Positions 8,582 to 18,563 of a DNA stretch of 64,000 nt are shown here, piece by piece. Under the pieces are notes generated by a model. It saw only the letters and a program-made list of their open reading frames with translations, had not been told where the DNA came from and searched no databases. The translations under genes and the position numbers were made by a program. Position 1 is the stretch's first letter, and every line of letters begins with the position of its first letter. Source of the DNA: Desulfoluna limicola (lineage in GTDB: Bacteria > Desulfobacterota > Desulfobacteria > Desulfobacterales > Desulfolunaceae); contig NZ_AP024488.1 in the NCBI RefSeq assembly GCF_021654575.1, positions 2,999,501 through 3,063,500 of the forward strand. The letters are read 5' to 3'.

Positions 8582-9601
8582 TTATTTGTGTTTGGTGTTG
8601 GACGGGAGCTTAGCACGGGAGTAAGTGTCATCATTGACCTTAAGGGTCTTGCCCTCACGCAGGCGATGGTAGCCGATGGCGCCGATCATGGCAGCGTTGT
8701 CTCCACAGTATTTGAGCTCCGGGGTATGGAAGGAGAGGTTGCGCTTTTTGGCGACCTCGGCCACCATGGCGCGAACGCGTGAGTTGGCGGCCACGCCACC
8801 GACAACAGCAATATGACGGCACTTTTTCACCTGGGCCGCATACGTCAGCTTGTGGCAGAGCACCACGGCCACGGACTCCTGAAAGCTTGCCGCAATATCG
8901 TGAAGGCGGGTCTCATCCGGCTCCGGGTGATCTTTCAGGTGCCGGCCCACGGCGCTTTTCAGGCCGCTGAAGCTGAAATCAAAGGCCTTTTTATCGAGGT
9001 AGGGCCTTGGAAAGGCGATGGCTTTGGGGTCCCCCTTCTGTGCCAGCCTATCAATCACGACGCCGCCGGGATAACCAAGGCCCAGCATCTTGCTCACCTT
9101 GTCGTAGGCCTCACCCACAGCATCATCCCGGGTCTGCCCCATGAGCTCGTAATCGGTGGGACCGGTCACATAATAGAGGCTCGTGTGCCCGCCAGACACC
9201 AGCAGGGCCACGTAGGGGAATTCAAGAGGGTTGTCTCCCAGAAAGATGGAGGACATATGCCCCTCGAGGTGGTTCACCCCCACACAAGGGATGCCCAGCC
9301 CCCAGGCATAGGCCTTGGCATAGGAGAAGCCCACAAGGAGCGCCCCCACCAGCCCCGGGCCTTGGGTCACCGCCACCGCATCGATCTCGGACCGGTCGAT
9401 TCCTGCCGCTTCAATGGCTTCCTGCACCACAGGCACGATGGCTTCGATGTGTTTGCGTGAGGCCAATTCCGGCACCACACCGCCATAAACGTGGTGCACA
9501 TCCACCTGGGAGGCCACAATAGATGAAAGGACACGGGTACCGTCCTCCACCACAGCGGCGGCGGTCTCATCACAGGACGATTCGATGGCAAGTATTTTCA
9601 T
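8582..9601 (-). CDS. tsaD: tRNA N6-threonylcarbamoyladenosine synthase TsaD
   Basis: 339 aa, full length for TsaD (Gcp/YgjD/Kae1), which transfers threonylcarbamoyl from its adenylate to A37 of ANN-decoding tRNAs. It starts MKILAIESSCDETAAAVV. Metal-binding histidines H111 and H115 are in NHLEGHMSS. The ASKH-fold phosphate segments VSGGHTSLYYV and VVGGVAANSRVR are intact. A GGAG ribosome site precedes the start. Neighbours are unrelated housekeeping genes. A single essential copy is expected. Confidence 0.97.
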   Translation of the reverse strand: MKILAIESSCDETAAAVVEDGTRVLSSIVASQVDVHHVYGGVVPELASRKHIEAIVPVVQEAIEAAGIDRSEIDAVAVTQGPGLVGALLVGFSYAKAYAWGLGIPCVGVNHLEGHMSSIFLGDNPLEFPYVALLVSGGHTSLYYVTGPTDYELMGQTRDDAVGEAYDKVSKMLGLGYPGGVVIDRLAQKGDPKAIAFPRPYLDKKAFDFSFSGLKSAVGRHLKDHPEPDETRLHDIAASFQESVAVVLCHKLTYAAQVKKCRHIAVVGGVAANSRVRAMVAEVAKKRNLSFHTPELKYCGDNAAMIGAIGYHRLREGKTLKVNDDTYSRAKLPSNTKHK

Positions 9602-9737
9602 GGGTCACAACTCTCCAAATGATTAACCCGGTGGTGACAGGCTTGATATTCAAGGCGCAGCGTTGCCCCGACAAAGCATCCGATCTGATCACCTGCAGGA
9701 TTCCAAAATCATGTACCGGGTTAATACCAAAAACAAA

Positions 9738-9777
9738 AGGCCACTTTCACCAGGAATCCCGGTGAAAATGGCCGCAA
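9738..9777 (-). terminator. Terminator after purM
   Basis: Stem GGCCATTTTCACC / GGTGAAAGTGGCC (one mismatch) on the minus strand, followed by TTTTGTTTTTGG. Located 28 bases past the purM stop. Confidence 0.8.
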
Positions 9778-9804
9778 CATTTCTTGTTAACGTTCTTAAG
9801 GCCG

Positions 9805-10848
9805 CTACACCCACTCCACATGGGACTCATCGTCCTGGCGTTTGTCGATCTCACCGATGAGCCAGGCGTTCTCATCCATGGCCTCAAGCATATCGAGAAG
9901 GGACTGGGCATTCTCTTCAGGAACCACAACAGCCATGCCGATGCCGTTGTTGAAGGTCCGCATCATCTCCCTGTCCTCCACATTGCCGGCTGCCTGCAGC
10001 CACTTGAACACGGGAAGGACATCCCAGCTGTCACGTTTCAGCACAGCTTTGCACGCATTGGGGATCACCCGGATGATGTTCTCATCAATGCCGCCACCGG
10101 TGATGTGGGCAAACCCATCCACCTTGATGCTTCGCAGGACCCCTTGAATCAAGTCTGAGTAAATCCGGGTGGGGGTGAGGAGCTCTTCCCCCAAGGTCTT
10201 GCCAAATTCGGGAACATGGCTATCAACCGTGAGGTTCATCTTTTCGAAACAGATCTGTCGAACCAGGGAGAAGCCGTTGCTGTGAAGGCCGGAAGACCCT
10301 ATACCGATGATTTTGTGCCCCACATGGATCTCTGAGCCATCCACAATCTTGTGATCGTCCACAGCCCCCACGACAAAACCGGCCATGTCGTATTCCCCAT
10401 CGGAGTACATCCCGGGCATCTCGGCGGTTTCCCCGCCGATCAGGGCGCACCGAGCCTGGCGGCACCCTTCGGCCACCCCCTCGATGATGGCTTTGGCGAT
10501 ATCATTGTCCAGATGGCCCATGGAGATGTAATCAAGGAAAAAGAGGGGCTCAGCACCCTGAACAGCAATGTCGTTGACACACATGCCCACCAGGTCGATA
10601 CCCACGGTATCGTGTTTTCCCATCATAAAGGCGATCTTGAGTTTGGTGCCCACCCCGTCGGTGGAGCTCACCAGAACCGGCCTCTCCATGCTGGAAAAAT
10701 TGGGGGAGAAGAGCCCGCCAAAACCTCCGATACTTCCCATGACGCCGGGTCGGTTGGTCATTTTGGCGATCTTCTTGATCGATTCCACAAGGGTATTGGC
10801 CTTGTCGACATCGACCCCCGCACCTGCATATGTTAACGACTCACTCAT
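9805..10848 (-). CDS. purM: Phosphoribosylformylglycinamidine cyclo-ligase (AIR synthetase)
   Basis: 347 aa with the start at MSESLTYAGAGVDVDKAN, after GGAGG. A longer frame adding 24 residues has no ribosome site. PurM closes the imidazole ring of the purine precursor, using ATP. Family features: N-terminal YAGAGVDVDKAN, the PGVMGSIGGFGGLF nucleotide-binding stretch, DGVGTKLKIA, and LIGGETAEMPGMY with the conserved Glu/Met residues. It stands alone. A hairpin with a U-run at 10908-10940 lies in its leader, a possible attenuator. Confidence 0.97.
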   Translation of the reverse strand: MSESLTYAGAGVDVDKANTLVESIKKIAKMTNRPGVMGSIGGFGGLFSPNFSSMERPVLVSSTDGVGTKLKIAFMMGKHDTVGIDLVGMCVNDIAVQGAEPLFFLDYISMGHLDNDIAKAIIEGVAEGCRQARCALIGGETAEMPGMYSDGEYDMAGFVVGAVDDHKIVDGSEIHVGHKIIGIGSSGLHSNGFSLVRQICFEKMNLTVDSHVPEFGKTLGEELLTPTRIYSDLIQGVLRSIKVDGFAHITGGGIDENIIRVIPNACKAVLKRDSWDVLPVFKWLQAAGNVEDREMMRTFNNGIGMAVVVPEENAQSLLDMLEAMDENAWLIGEIDKRQDDESHVEWV

Positions 10849-10907
10849 ATTATGAGGGTTCCTCCAGAGATTGATCGGTCCCGAGCAAAGTGTCCGGGCG
10901 GCACCGT

Positions 10908-10940
10908 AAAAAAGGCCCAACCCCCCATTTCGGGGGCCTC
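10908..10940 (-). promoter_or_regulatory. Attenuator-like hairpin in the purM leader
   Basis: Read on the minus strand: an outer GGCCC/GGGCC pair and an inner CCCC-GAAAT-GGGG hairpin followed directly by TTTTTT. It sits 60-90 bases before the purM start, so termination here would control purM. The alternative is the end of an upstream short transcript. Confidence 0.45.
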
Positions 10941-11285
10941 GCCATGCGCATGCCGGCTCCCGTAAAAAACCACGCTCGGGCAGTATTTTCGAAGCTTAAT
11001 ACCTAAACAGATTCCTTTGAAAAGTCAAACCAAAACGGGGAAAACCGGCGACCCCCAATTCAGGTTTCCCAGGCGAATATCGACCCGCAGCCCTCGTGCC
11101 TTCAGAAACAATCTTTTTGACATGGATGGCCTTTGTATTGTAGGTAATGCCTGTATTTTACATGGTTTTCCACCAAACACGCCAAAAAAGAATAGCGGAA
11201 CGATTTCAGGTTGTTGTCGCCCCTTCTCATCGGTCTGTGTTTCAGATTATCACGTTTTGTCGCTGCCTCAAAGGAGCTCCCACTT

Positions 11286-12587
11286 ATGAAAACGATAAAA
11301 ATCGGTATCCTTGGACTTGGAACCGTTGGAACGGGTGTGGCCCGCATGCTTGAAGAGGAGAAGGACCTCATCTCCTCCAGGCTGGGTGCCGAGCTCGAGA
11401 TTGCTAAAATTGCCGACCTCGACATCGAGACCGACCGAGGTCTCACCGTTTCCCGCGACCGCCTCACCACCGATGCCTTTTCCGTGATCGATGATCCCGA
11501 CATTGACATCATCGTGGAGCTCATCGGTGGAGAGACCTTTGCCAAAGAGTGCTTCGAGCGGGCCATCGCCAAAGGCAAACATATCGTCACCGCGAACAAG
11601 GCCCTCATCGCCTCCCACGGGAACGAGCTCTTCCAGCTGGCCGCTGAGCAGGGCGTGGACATCGCCTTTGAAGCGAGTGTCGCCGGATGCATCCCCATCA
11701 TTAAAACCATGAGGGAAACCCTTGCAGGCAACACCATCCACAGCCTGGCAGGGATCATGAACGGCACCTGCAACTACATCCTGACCAAAATCACCTGCGA
11801 AGGCGCCAGTTTCGAAGATGCCCTTGCGCAGGCCCAGGAGAACGGATTTGCCGAAGCCGATCCCACACTCGATATTGAAGGGTACGATACAGCCCACAAA
11901 CTGGCCATTTTAAATTCCCTGGCCTACGGCATGAAGATCAACCTGGATGATATCTACGTCGAAGGGATCACCAAAGTGACCCGTGAAGACATCCAGTTCG
12001 CTGAGGAGTTCGGCTACCGCATCAAGCTCCTGGCCATCGGCAAAAGGACCAACGGCGCCATTGAAGCCCGCGTCCACCCCACCATGATCCCCATGGACAA
12101 CCTCTTTGCCAGCGTCAACCACTCCGTCAACGCAGTGGATGTCTGCGGCAGCGCAACAGGGGACATGTTCCTGGTGGGCAAGGGGGCCGGCATGATGCCC
12201 ACGGCAAGCGCCATTGTCAGTGACCTGGTGGACATTTCCCGTAACCTCATCAGTGGCTCCGGCCAGAGGGTGCCTTACCTGTCCTTCCGCAGCGACCGGA
12301 TGAACGATCTCTCCATCCTTCCCATGGACGAGGTGATCACCCGCTACTACGTCCGGTTCATGGCCAAGGACAAGCCGGGTGTCCTCTCCCGGATCTCTGG
12401 AATCTTCGGAGAGTACAACATCAGCATCCGCTCCGTTCACCAGAAGGATGGCGGCGATGAATGCTGCGTCCCCCTTGTCATGCTCACCAGCATGGCCCGG
12501 GAAAAGGACATGCGCCAGGCCCTGGCCGACATCGAGTCCCTCGAGCTCAGCAAGGGCGAGGCCGTGCTCATCCGCATTGAAAAGTAA
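11286..12587 (+). CDS. hom: Homoserine dehydrogenase
   Basis: 433 aa enzyme reducing aspartate semialdehyde to homoserine with NAD(P)H, the branch to threonine and methionine. The Rossmann motif GILGLGTVG is at residues 7-15. The conserved TANKALIASHG loop is near 95-105, the catalytic domain follows, and a C-terminal ACT domain (from about KDKPGVLSRISGIFGEY) is the usual allosteric threonine sensor. The start has an AAAGGAG site; a longer frame upstream lacks one. The next real gene downstream is thrH, whose product can phosphorylate homoserine, which fits a shared threonine role. Confidence 0.97.
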   Translation: MKTIKIGILGLGTVGTGVARMLEEEKDLISSRLGAELEIAKIADLDIETDRGLTVSRDRLTTDAFSVIDDPDIDIIVELIGGETFAKECFERAIAKGKHIVTANKALIASHGNELFQLAAEQGVDIAFEASVAGCIPIIKTMRETLAGNTIHSLAGIMNGTCNYILTKITCEGASFEDALAQAQENGFAEADPTLDIEGYDTAHKLAILNSLAYGMKINLDDIYVEGITKVTREDIQFAEEFGYRIKLLAIGKRTNGAIEARVHPTMIPMDNLFASVNHSVNAVDVCGSATGDMFLVGKGAGMMPTASAIVSDLVDISRNLISGSGQRVPYLSFRSDRMNDLSILPMDEVITRYYVRFMAKDKPGVLSRISGIFGEYNISIRSVHQKDGGDECCVPLVMLTSMAREKDMRQALADIESLELSKGEAVLIRIEK

Positions 12588-12595
12588 GCATGCTA

Positions 12596-12790
12596 GCCTC
12601 CGGCGGCCGTGCCGGGGGCCAAACATTTGAACCATTTGATAATCAGGTTTTCCCTTAAAAAACGTCCTTGCAGCTCACGACTCAAGGGCGGATATGAGTT
12701 GGCTCGAGGAACCGGGGCCAAAACAAATCCGCAACCTGCTTTCAAGGTGTTTTTAGCCTGAGTGGCTACGCCACCCTTGCCGCCGAAGGC
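12596..12790. repeat. Inverted-terminal-repeat element, copy 7
   Basis: Starts 8 bases past the hom stop. Left arm CGTGCCGGGGGCCAAAC. Right arm has GGATATGAG...CAAATCCGCAACCTGC and ends GCCGCCGAAGGC plus eight T. The core is degenerate. Confidence 0.8.
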
Positions 12791-12952
12791 TTTTTTTTCA
12801 ACACTCATGTTGAACTGAACAGTGACCTTGATTATCAAATCGCCTATGGATGTTTGGCCGGTCCGCACCAAAAGCAATCCGTTGCGGACCGGGCCATCCC
12901 CACAACAAACCGCCCAGCCGGGCACATTCCCATACGGAAACCGCACACCATG

Positions 12953-13570
12953 ATGAACATCATCTGCTCCGACCTCGAAGGGGTCTTCATTCCTGAAATC
13001 TGGATCAATGTGGCTGAAAAAACCGGCATCGAAGAGCTGAAGCTCACCACCCGGGACATCCCCGACTACAATGTGCTCATGAAAAAGCGGCTGGGAATTC
13101 TGGACGCCCACGGCCTGAAGCTGGCCGACATCACCGATGTCATCGACACCATGGACCCCATGAGCGGTGCCCCCGAGTTTGTGGCCTGGATGCGAGACAA
13201 GGCGCAGCTCATCATCCTATCGGACACCTTTGAGCAGTTTGCCGGCCCCTTCATGCGAAAACTCGGCATGCCCACCCTCTTCTGCCACCAGTTAAAAATT
13301 GACACCGAAGGTCGTGTCACCGACTACTGCCTTCGCCAGCAGGACCAGAAGAAACATGCCGTGGCAGCCCTCAAGGGGCTCAACTACCACGTCACCGCTT
13401 TCGGAGACTCTTACAACGACGTAACCATGCTCAAGGAAGCCGATCAGGGTTTTCTCTTCAGGCCCCCGGCAAACGTCATCGAGGAGTTCCCCCAGTTCCC
13501 CGTGACCACCAACTATGAAGAGCTCAAACCCCTCATCGCCGCCTCCCTTGCAACCGGAGCAGACCGTTAG
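12953..13570 (+). CDS. thrH: Phosphoserine phosphatase / homoserine phosphotransferase ThrH
   Basis: 205 aa HAD-superfamily protein. It begins with the family's DLEG motif (nucleophile D7), then GVFIPEIW as in the characterised Pseudomonas ThrH, a motif-II Ser in ILSDTFEQF, and GDSYND for Mg2+ binding. ThrH dephosphorylates phosphoserine and can pass the phosphate to homoserine, standing in for homoserine kinase. Its position after hom supports the threonine role. The start is one of two adjacent ATG codons (12950 or 12953); family alignment favours 12953. The ribosome site is weak. Confidence 0.9.
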   Translation: MNIICSDLEGVFIPEIWINVAEKTGIEELKLTTRDIPDYNVLMKKRLGILDAHGLKLADITDVIDTMDPMSGAPEFVAWMRDKAQLIILSDTFEQFAGPFMRKLGMPTLFCHQLKIDTEGRVTDYCLRQQDQKKHAVAALKGLNYHVTAFGDSYNDVTMLKEADQGFLFRPPANVIEEFPQFPVTTNYEELKPLIAASLATGADR

Positions 13571-13572
13571 CG

Positions 13573-13878
13573 ATGTTTGAGATCGAAGAGAAACATGGGG
13601 ACCTTCTCTTCCGCATCTTCGTGCAGCCGAAGTCGTCCAAAAACATGGTGGCCGGCATCCACGGAGATGCCCTGAAGGTAAAGATCACCGCCCCTCCCGT
13701 GGATGGGGCGGCCAACGCCATGTGCATCAAGTTCTTTTCAAAGCTCTTCGGTGTGCCGAAGTCTGCCATTGAGATCGTCTCAGGCCAGACGGGCAGAAAC
13801 AAACGGGTCCGGGTCGCCACCGGCGGCGACAGGGACAAGGCATGTAAAATCAGACAGTTGCTCGACGCGTACTCGTAA
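13573..13878 (+). CDS. YggU/DUF167-family protein
   Basis: 101 aa. DUF167 fold recognised by FVQPKSSKNMVAG, the central KVKITAPPVDGAANAMCIKFFSK and the ending GRNKRVRV. The biochemical role of this widespread family is not established. It starts two bases after the thrH stop, so the two are very probably translated together. Full length for the family. Confidence 0.9.
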   Translation: MFEIEEKHGDLLFRIFVQPKSSKNMVAGIHGDALKVKITAPPVDGAANAMCIKFFSKLFGVPKSAIEIVSGQTGRNKRVRVATGGDRDKACKIRQLLDAYS

Positions 13879-13902
13879 CGGCGAATTTTTTGCGCGTCTT
13901 TC

Positions 13903-13931
13903 TTGACAACAGCGCAAAGCCCATGTATATT
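13903..13931 (+). promoter_or_regulatory. Sigma-70 promoter of the initiator tRNA
   Basis: TTGACA (13903-13908), 17-bp spacer, TATATT (13926-13931), 12 bases before the tRNA 5' end. Confidence 0.85.
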
Positions 13932-13943
13932 CCCTTTCATTGT

Positions 13944-14020
<77 letters not shown>

Positions 14021-14031
14021 TTTGATTTCAA

Positions 14032-14066
14032 AAGCCTTGAAGGTGCAAACCTTCAAGGCTTTTTTT
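14032..14066 (+). terminator. Terminator after tRNA-fMet
   Basis: Stem AAGCCTTGAAGG / CCTTCAAGGCTT with loop TGCAAA followed by a run of T, 12 bases past the tRNA. Confidence 0.9.
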
Positions 14067-14197
14067 GTTGCAGCTTTTCATTCCATGCTTCCGGCAGCCT
14101 CCTCTTTGCAACAGCCCCACAGAAACCTCCCGGGTTGGATAAGCATCCCCACGGTCAAGATGGAACTCGTTGACGCCAGAGATACGTTTGCTCCACC

Positions 14198-15193
14198 CTA
14201 CGGCAACGGCAACAACCCCCAGGGCTGAAGCCCCGTGTCCCCGTCAATGAGCCCGTCGCCATCGGCATCCACCGTCACCTGAAATCCATCCGCAAAGACC
14301 TCAAACCAAGCAAATGCCGTCCCGCCGTTTGCCGAAAGCCCGGTCATTTTCAACTTCCCCTCATGGGGAGGCGTCAAGCCGGGCTCTGCCACAAAGGGCT
14401 CCACGGTTTCCACACCCACATACCCATAAAGGGAATAGTAAAACCGTCCCGCCTGGGTCCAGGTGGTCTCGGCTGTTGTGATGTCTGTGGGAATACGAAA
14501 GTTGACGTACTGGACGCCCAGCCCCGTGGAAAGGTTCGTGACCACATAATCAAAGGTCCTTGTGATATTATCCGCAGCCCACGTGACTGCCAAGTCCCCC
14601 TCATACCGGTTCACGCCTGAGGGCTCTGTCACAGTATGCAGGGTGTAGGTTCGGGTGATGTCCCCGTTGTAGGTGCCGTCTCCGGTTTCGTCAATGGAGA
14701 GGGTGTAGGTGCCGTTCTCGGTGATCCCTTCGTAACAAAAATCGTCATAGGTCACCTCAATTTGAGAAAAGCCGATGACGGTATCGATAGTCGTCTCCAG
14801 AGTAAGCGTCCCCCCACAGGCACCGTTAATGGTGTATGTTTGGGAAACAGCGGCTTTGGTCAACGGCAAAAGAGCCGCCGTCCCCCCCTTACTCGCGCCC
14901 CCCTTGTCAAAGAGAGGAGGCTCATTGACCGGAATATCCGTATCACTATCGAGGTAAATCCCCTCGATGGACGACAGGCTCTCCTGGGACTGGGTCTGGA
15001 CAAAGAGCTCTTTGGACATATCACTCGCACTCTTGAGCGTGATGACGGCTTGCGTGGTCAGCCCATTGTACCCCGGCGGTTGCGTTGAGACACTGCCTCC
15101 GCTGCTCCCACTGTCTCCGCAGCCTGTAATAAGCGCACCCGCCATAAGGGGAACACACATCGACATCGCAAACACCCGCTTCCATGCAGCCAT
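14198..15193 (-). CDS. Predicted exported lipoprotein of unknown function
   Basis: 331 aa. The N-terminus is a lipoprotein signal: basic MAAWKR, hydrophobic stretch, lipobox LITGC with Cys around residue 25, followed by GDSGSSGGS, a flexible Ser/Gly linker. The mature part is Thr- and Tyr-rich with alternating hydrophobic residues, suggesting beta structure (repeated YTLSID, YTLHTV, TWTQAGRFYY patterns). The C-terminus has an Asp-rich VDADGDGLIDGDTG stretch resembling a calcium-binding loop. No known family recognised. It stands alone between an initiator tRNA and a repeat-filled gap. Confidence 0.75.
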   Translation of the reverse strand: MAAWKRVFAMSMCVPLMAGALITGCGDSGSSGGSVSTQPPGYNGLTTQAVITLKSASDMSKELFVQTQSQESLSSIEGIYLDSDTDIPVNEPPLFDKGGASKGGTAALLPLTKAAVSQTYTINGACGGTLTLETTIDTVIGFSQIEVTYDDFCYEGITENGTYTLSIDETGDGTYNGDITRTYTLHTVTEPSGVNRYEGDLAVTWAADNITRTFDYVVTNLSTGLGVQYVNFRIPTDITTAETTWTQAGRFYYSLYGYVGVETVEPFVAEPGLTPPHEGKLKMTGLSANGGTAFAWFEVFADGFQVTVDADGDGLIDGDTGLQPWGLLPLP

Positions 15194-15399
15194 ACCCGCC
15201 TCCCTGAACTTGCGTCCATTCCGATCGCCCTCTGTAAGGCGACATGACGTTAACCAATGGCAGACCGCTCAATGGCCGAAACCAAGCCTCGAATTATTGT
15301 TTGAATATAACATTTTACGCCACATGAACGCAGACATCAACAGCTGTAATTTTTGTTAACCATTGAGTCACAGTTACCGTAAAGAATGTGGAAAACCGC

Positions 15400-15780
15400 G
15401 CCTCCGGCGGCAAGGGTGACGAAGCCACTGCATCGAAAAGCACCTTGAAAGCGGGTTTGCGAAATCGACTCGGGTGTCGCCCTTCAGACTCTGTTGCGTC
15501 CGCATTCGCGCGATGTGTAAGGGCCTGCTCCGTTCGCCACAAGCGCATGGGCTAATGTAGGCTTCGCCACCCTCGTCGGCAGAGTCATTCCGGTTAAAAT
15601 CAAGCCGAATCGGAGAACCTTGGCCCATGCTCGCATGAACGATGAAAACGGCAGCTCCTGCGGAGGCGGTTGCACCCACGTCACCCTTTCGCGCGAATGC
15701 CCCGAAAACGCTGGCACCACGACAACCTTCACGCATTCGCCATAGGGTTTCAAGGTGCCCCTCACCTTGCCGCCGGAGGC
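15400..15780. repeat. Inverted-terminal-repeat element, long copy 8
   Basis: 381 bp with perfect ends. Left arm GGCAAGGGTGACGAAGCCAC with CACCTTGAAAGC; right arm AAGGTGCCCCTCACCTT then the end and AAGGCTTTTT. The interior is longer than in most copies and has no recognisable gene. Confidence 0.8.
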
Positions 15781-15917
15781 AAGGCTTTTTGCTTTTCCCC
15801 GCTCCCAACCCCCGCAGAACAAATGAAGTGTCATCCCATCCTGTTTCTGATATGAACCAGACGGAGACGCATAAAGCTGTCAAATCATGAAAAGCAACAG
15901 GAGCCACCAAGCCGCCC

Positions 15918-17753
15918 ATGCACCACCCAACCCCGGAAACCACCCTTAAAGACACCTTTGGTTATGAAGCCTTCAGGGGCAACCAGAAAGAGATCATCGA
16001 CCACCTCATCGAAGGCGGCGACGCCCTGGTCCTCATGCCCACAGGGGGTGGAAAATCCCTTTGCTATCAAATCCCCGGCCTCTTAAGGCAGGGAACCGCC
16101 GTGGTGGTCTCCCCCCTCATCGCCCTCATGCAGGACCAGGTGGAAGCCCTGAGGCAGAACGGGGTCAAGGCGGGCAGCCTCAACTCGGCCCTTACCCAGG
16201 GAAGTGCCCTTCAGATGGAGCGCGCCATGGTCCAGGGAGAGCTGGACCTGGTCTACGTGGCCCCCGAGCGGCTCATGACGCCCCGGTTTCAGGACCTGCT
16301 CTCCCAGACCCATGTCTCTCTTTTCGCCATCGACGAAGCCCACTGCGTCTCTCAGTGGGGCCACGATTTCCGCCCCGAGTACATGCAGCTGGCCATTCTG
16401 GCCGAGCGGTTCCCCCAGGTTCCCCGCATCGCCTTAACAGCCACCGCCGATCCCATTGTGCGGGAAGAGATGGCCGAACGGCTTCACCTCACCCAGGCAA
16501 AACGATTCGTCTCGAGCTTCGACCGGCCCAACATCCGCTACCGCATCGTGGTGAAGAACAACCCCAAAAAGCAGCTCCAGGATTTTATCGAACGGGAGCA
16601 CGACGAAGACTCGGGCATCGTCTACTGCCTGAGCCGCAAGAAAGTGGAGTCCACCGCCGCCTGGCTGTCCGACAGAGGGTACACCGCCCTGCCCTACCAC
16701 GCCGGGCTGCCCCAGGACGTCAGAGCGGAAAACCAGCGCCGCTTTATCACCGAGGACCAGGTGATCATTGTGGCCACCGTCGCCTTTGGCATGGGCATCG
16801 ACAAACCCGACGTCCGCTTCGTGGCCCACCTCGACCTCCCCAAAAACCTGGAGAGCTATTACCAGGAGACAGGCAGGGCCGGCCGGGATGGCCTCCCCGC
16901 CGACGCCTGGATGGCCTACAGCTTAGGCGATGCCGTCTTCTTGAGGCAGATGCTGGACTCTTCGGACGGAAACGAAACATTCAAACGCATCCAGCACCAG
17001 AAGCTAAACGCCATGCTGGGCTTCTGCGAAATCACCGGGTGCAGAAGACAGGCCCTCCTCACCTACTTCGGTGAGACCCTTGACACCCCCTGCGGCAACT
17101 GCGACACCTGCCTGGAGCCCATCGACACCTGGGAAGGCACCACCGAAGCCCAGAAAGCCCTCTCCTGTGTCTACCGTACCGGCCAGCGCTTCGGCGCAGG
17201 ACACCTCATCAATGTGCTGCTGGGAAAAATCACCGAAAAAGTGGAAGGCTGCGGCCACGAGAACGTCTCCACCTTCGGCATCGGCAAAGATCGCTCTGAC
17301 AGTGAGTGGCGATCTGTCTACAGGCAACTGGTGGCAGCCGGCCTCCTGAGCGTGGAGGCCCAGACCGGCGGCTTTCGCCTCAATGAAAGGTCCATGCCCG
17401 TCTTAAAAGGGCAAGAGCAGGTCCTCTTCAGAAAAGACCCCACCCCGGCCCGAAAAGGGACAAAATCGGCCAAACGCGCCCACGCCTCCCGCCTCATGGA
17501 AGAGGTGTGCGTCGCTCCCGGTGCCCGCGCCCTCTGGGATAAGTTAAAAACCTTCCGGAAAGAGACCGCCAAAGAGGCCGGCATCCCCCCCTACCTCGTC
17601 TTCAACGACGCCACCCTCGCCGACCTCATCGAAAAAATGCCCACCGACGACATCGAAATGCTCTCCGTCTCCGGTATCGGCCAGCAAAAACTTTCCTCTT
17701 ATGGCGACGAAATCCTGGCCATCATTGATGAGCACTTGAAAGACTTCATATAA
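15918..17753 (+). CDS. recQ: ATP-dependent DNA helicase RecQ
   Basis: 611 aa superfamily-2 3'-5' helicase used in recombination and fork repair. Motif [15 protein letters not shown] near residue 40, motif [13 protein letters not shown] near 140, motif [12 protein letters not shown] near 320, zinc site CGNCDTC near 390, winged-helix RQC region, then a C-terminal HRDC domain ([20 protein letters not shown] onward). Length and domain order match E. coli RecQ. It stands alone after a long repeat element. Confidence 0.97.
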   Translation: MHHPTPETTLKDTFGYEAFRGNQKEIIDHLIEGGDALVLMPTGGGKSLCYQIPGLLRQGTAVVVSPLIALMQDQVEALRQNGVKAGSLNSALTQGSALQMERAMVQGELDLVYVAPERLMTPRFQDLLSQTHVSLFAIDEAHCVSQWGHDFRPEYMQLAILAERFPQVPRIALTATADPIVREEMAERLHLTQAKRFVSSFDRPNIRYRIVVKNNPKKQLQDFIEREHDEDSGIVYCLSRKKVESTAAWLSDRGYTALPYHAGLPQDVRAENQRRFITEDQVIIVATVAFGMGIDKPDVRFVAHLDLPKNLESYYQETGRAGRDGLPADAWMAYSLGDAVFLRQMLDSSDGNETFKRIQHQKLNAMLGFCEITGCRRQALLTYFGETLDTPCGNCDTCLEPIDTWEGTTEAQKALSCVYRTGQRFGAGHLINVLLGKITEKVEGCGHENVSTFGIGKDRSDSEWRSVYRQLVAAGLLSVEAQTGGFRLNERSMPVLKGQEQVLFRKDPTPARKGTKSAKRAHASRLMEEVCVAPGARALWDKLKTFRKETAKEAGIPPYLVFNDATLADLIEKMPTDDIEMLSVSGIGQQKLSSYGDEILAIIDEHLKDFI

Positions 17754-17850
17754 ACAGGGGATGATCCCCTGCACCCCAGGTTTAAGGGTAAAATCACCTG
17801 TGTCATGGTTCCTGGCTTCTTATAAACTGATCCTTTTTCATAGTTCATTA

Positions 17851-17890
17851 CAATTACAATAGTAATTGACATATAGTCCGACATCGTACT
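17851..17890 (+). promoter_or_regulatory. Operators and promoter upstream of marR
   Basis: Perfect inverted repeat CAATTAC-AATA-GTAATTG (17851-17868) overlaps TTGACA (17866-17871). It is followed by CATATAGTCCGACATCGTAC (17870-17889), an imperfect palindrome TAGTcCGA/TCGtACTA. The same 20-mer recurs with 18/20 identity at 18564-18583, before the next gene. Confidence 0.65.
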
Positions 17891-17901
17891 ATCCAATATC
17901 T

Positions 17902-18336
17902 ATGCGAAACAACCCCACCATGATTATCTCCCTCATCTCCCGCATTCGAGAAAAGGCGAACCGGCTTCTTGCGGCTGAACTTTCCAAACATGGCATAAAG
18001 GGGCTTGCCCCGGTGCACGGGGACCTGCTTGTGGCCCTTCTTATCCACGGCGAACTCACCATGAAAGAGATCGCAGAAATCCTGGATCGGAAAAAATCAA
18101 CGGTAACCACCCTGGTGGAAAAGCTCATTTCATTAGGCTATGCCACAAAAAGACAAGATGAGATGGACGGCCGCTCCTGGCGGATCTCTCTCACAGATGA
18201 AGGAAAAGCCCTTCAAAATAAGCTCATCGATATCTCGAACAAACTCATGTCGAAAGTCTACAGGGGTGTCCCTGACACGGATCGCAAGGAAGTGACGCGG
18301 ATTTTAGGCGCAATCAACCACAACCTGGAAACATGA
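17902..18336 (+). CDS. MarR-family transcriptional regulator
   Basis: 144 aa from MRNNPTMIISLISRI. The winged helix-turn-helix reads LTMKEIAEILDRKKSTVTTLV followed by KLISLGYATKRQD, and the wing ends DGRSWRISLTDEGKAL, both diagnostic of MarR. A further in-frame ATG upstream (17866) lies inside the operator and is unlikely; a start at 17920 is also possible. The 20-bp sequence upstream is repeated in front of the MaoC-like gene, so autoregulation and control of that gene are inferred. Inducer unknown. Confidence 0.9.
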   Translation: MRNNPTMIISLISRIREKANRLLAAELSKHGIKGLAPVHGDLLVALLIHGELTMKEIAEILDRKKSTVTTLVEKLISLGYATKRQDEMDGRSWRISLTDEGKALQNKLIDISNKLMSKVYRGVPDTDRKEVTRILGAINHNLET

Positions 18337-18563
18337 TGAAGATCTGGGGTCCTTGTTCGTCGTACAATGGCTTCATGCAACTCTTGGGCTTTCTTTTTCC
18401 CATAGGCACAGCTGATTCACCAATCTAATAGTCGGTTTACGGGGAAACTTTTGGTTGTTTTACAGCGTAAAAGCAATTCGGCCATAAAGCTCTTGAAGAC
18501 GACTACATTGCTAAAAGTGCGTGCATTAAGCCGCTCCAAGGATCGCTAACGATTTTTAGCTTC

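Noticed and set aside
18337-18563. Possible small gene or sRNA between marR and the MaoC-like gene
   Set aside because: No open frame with a ribosome site and no convincing hairpin/terminator; only the operator copy at 18564 is supported.
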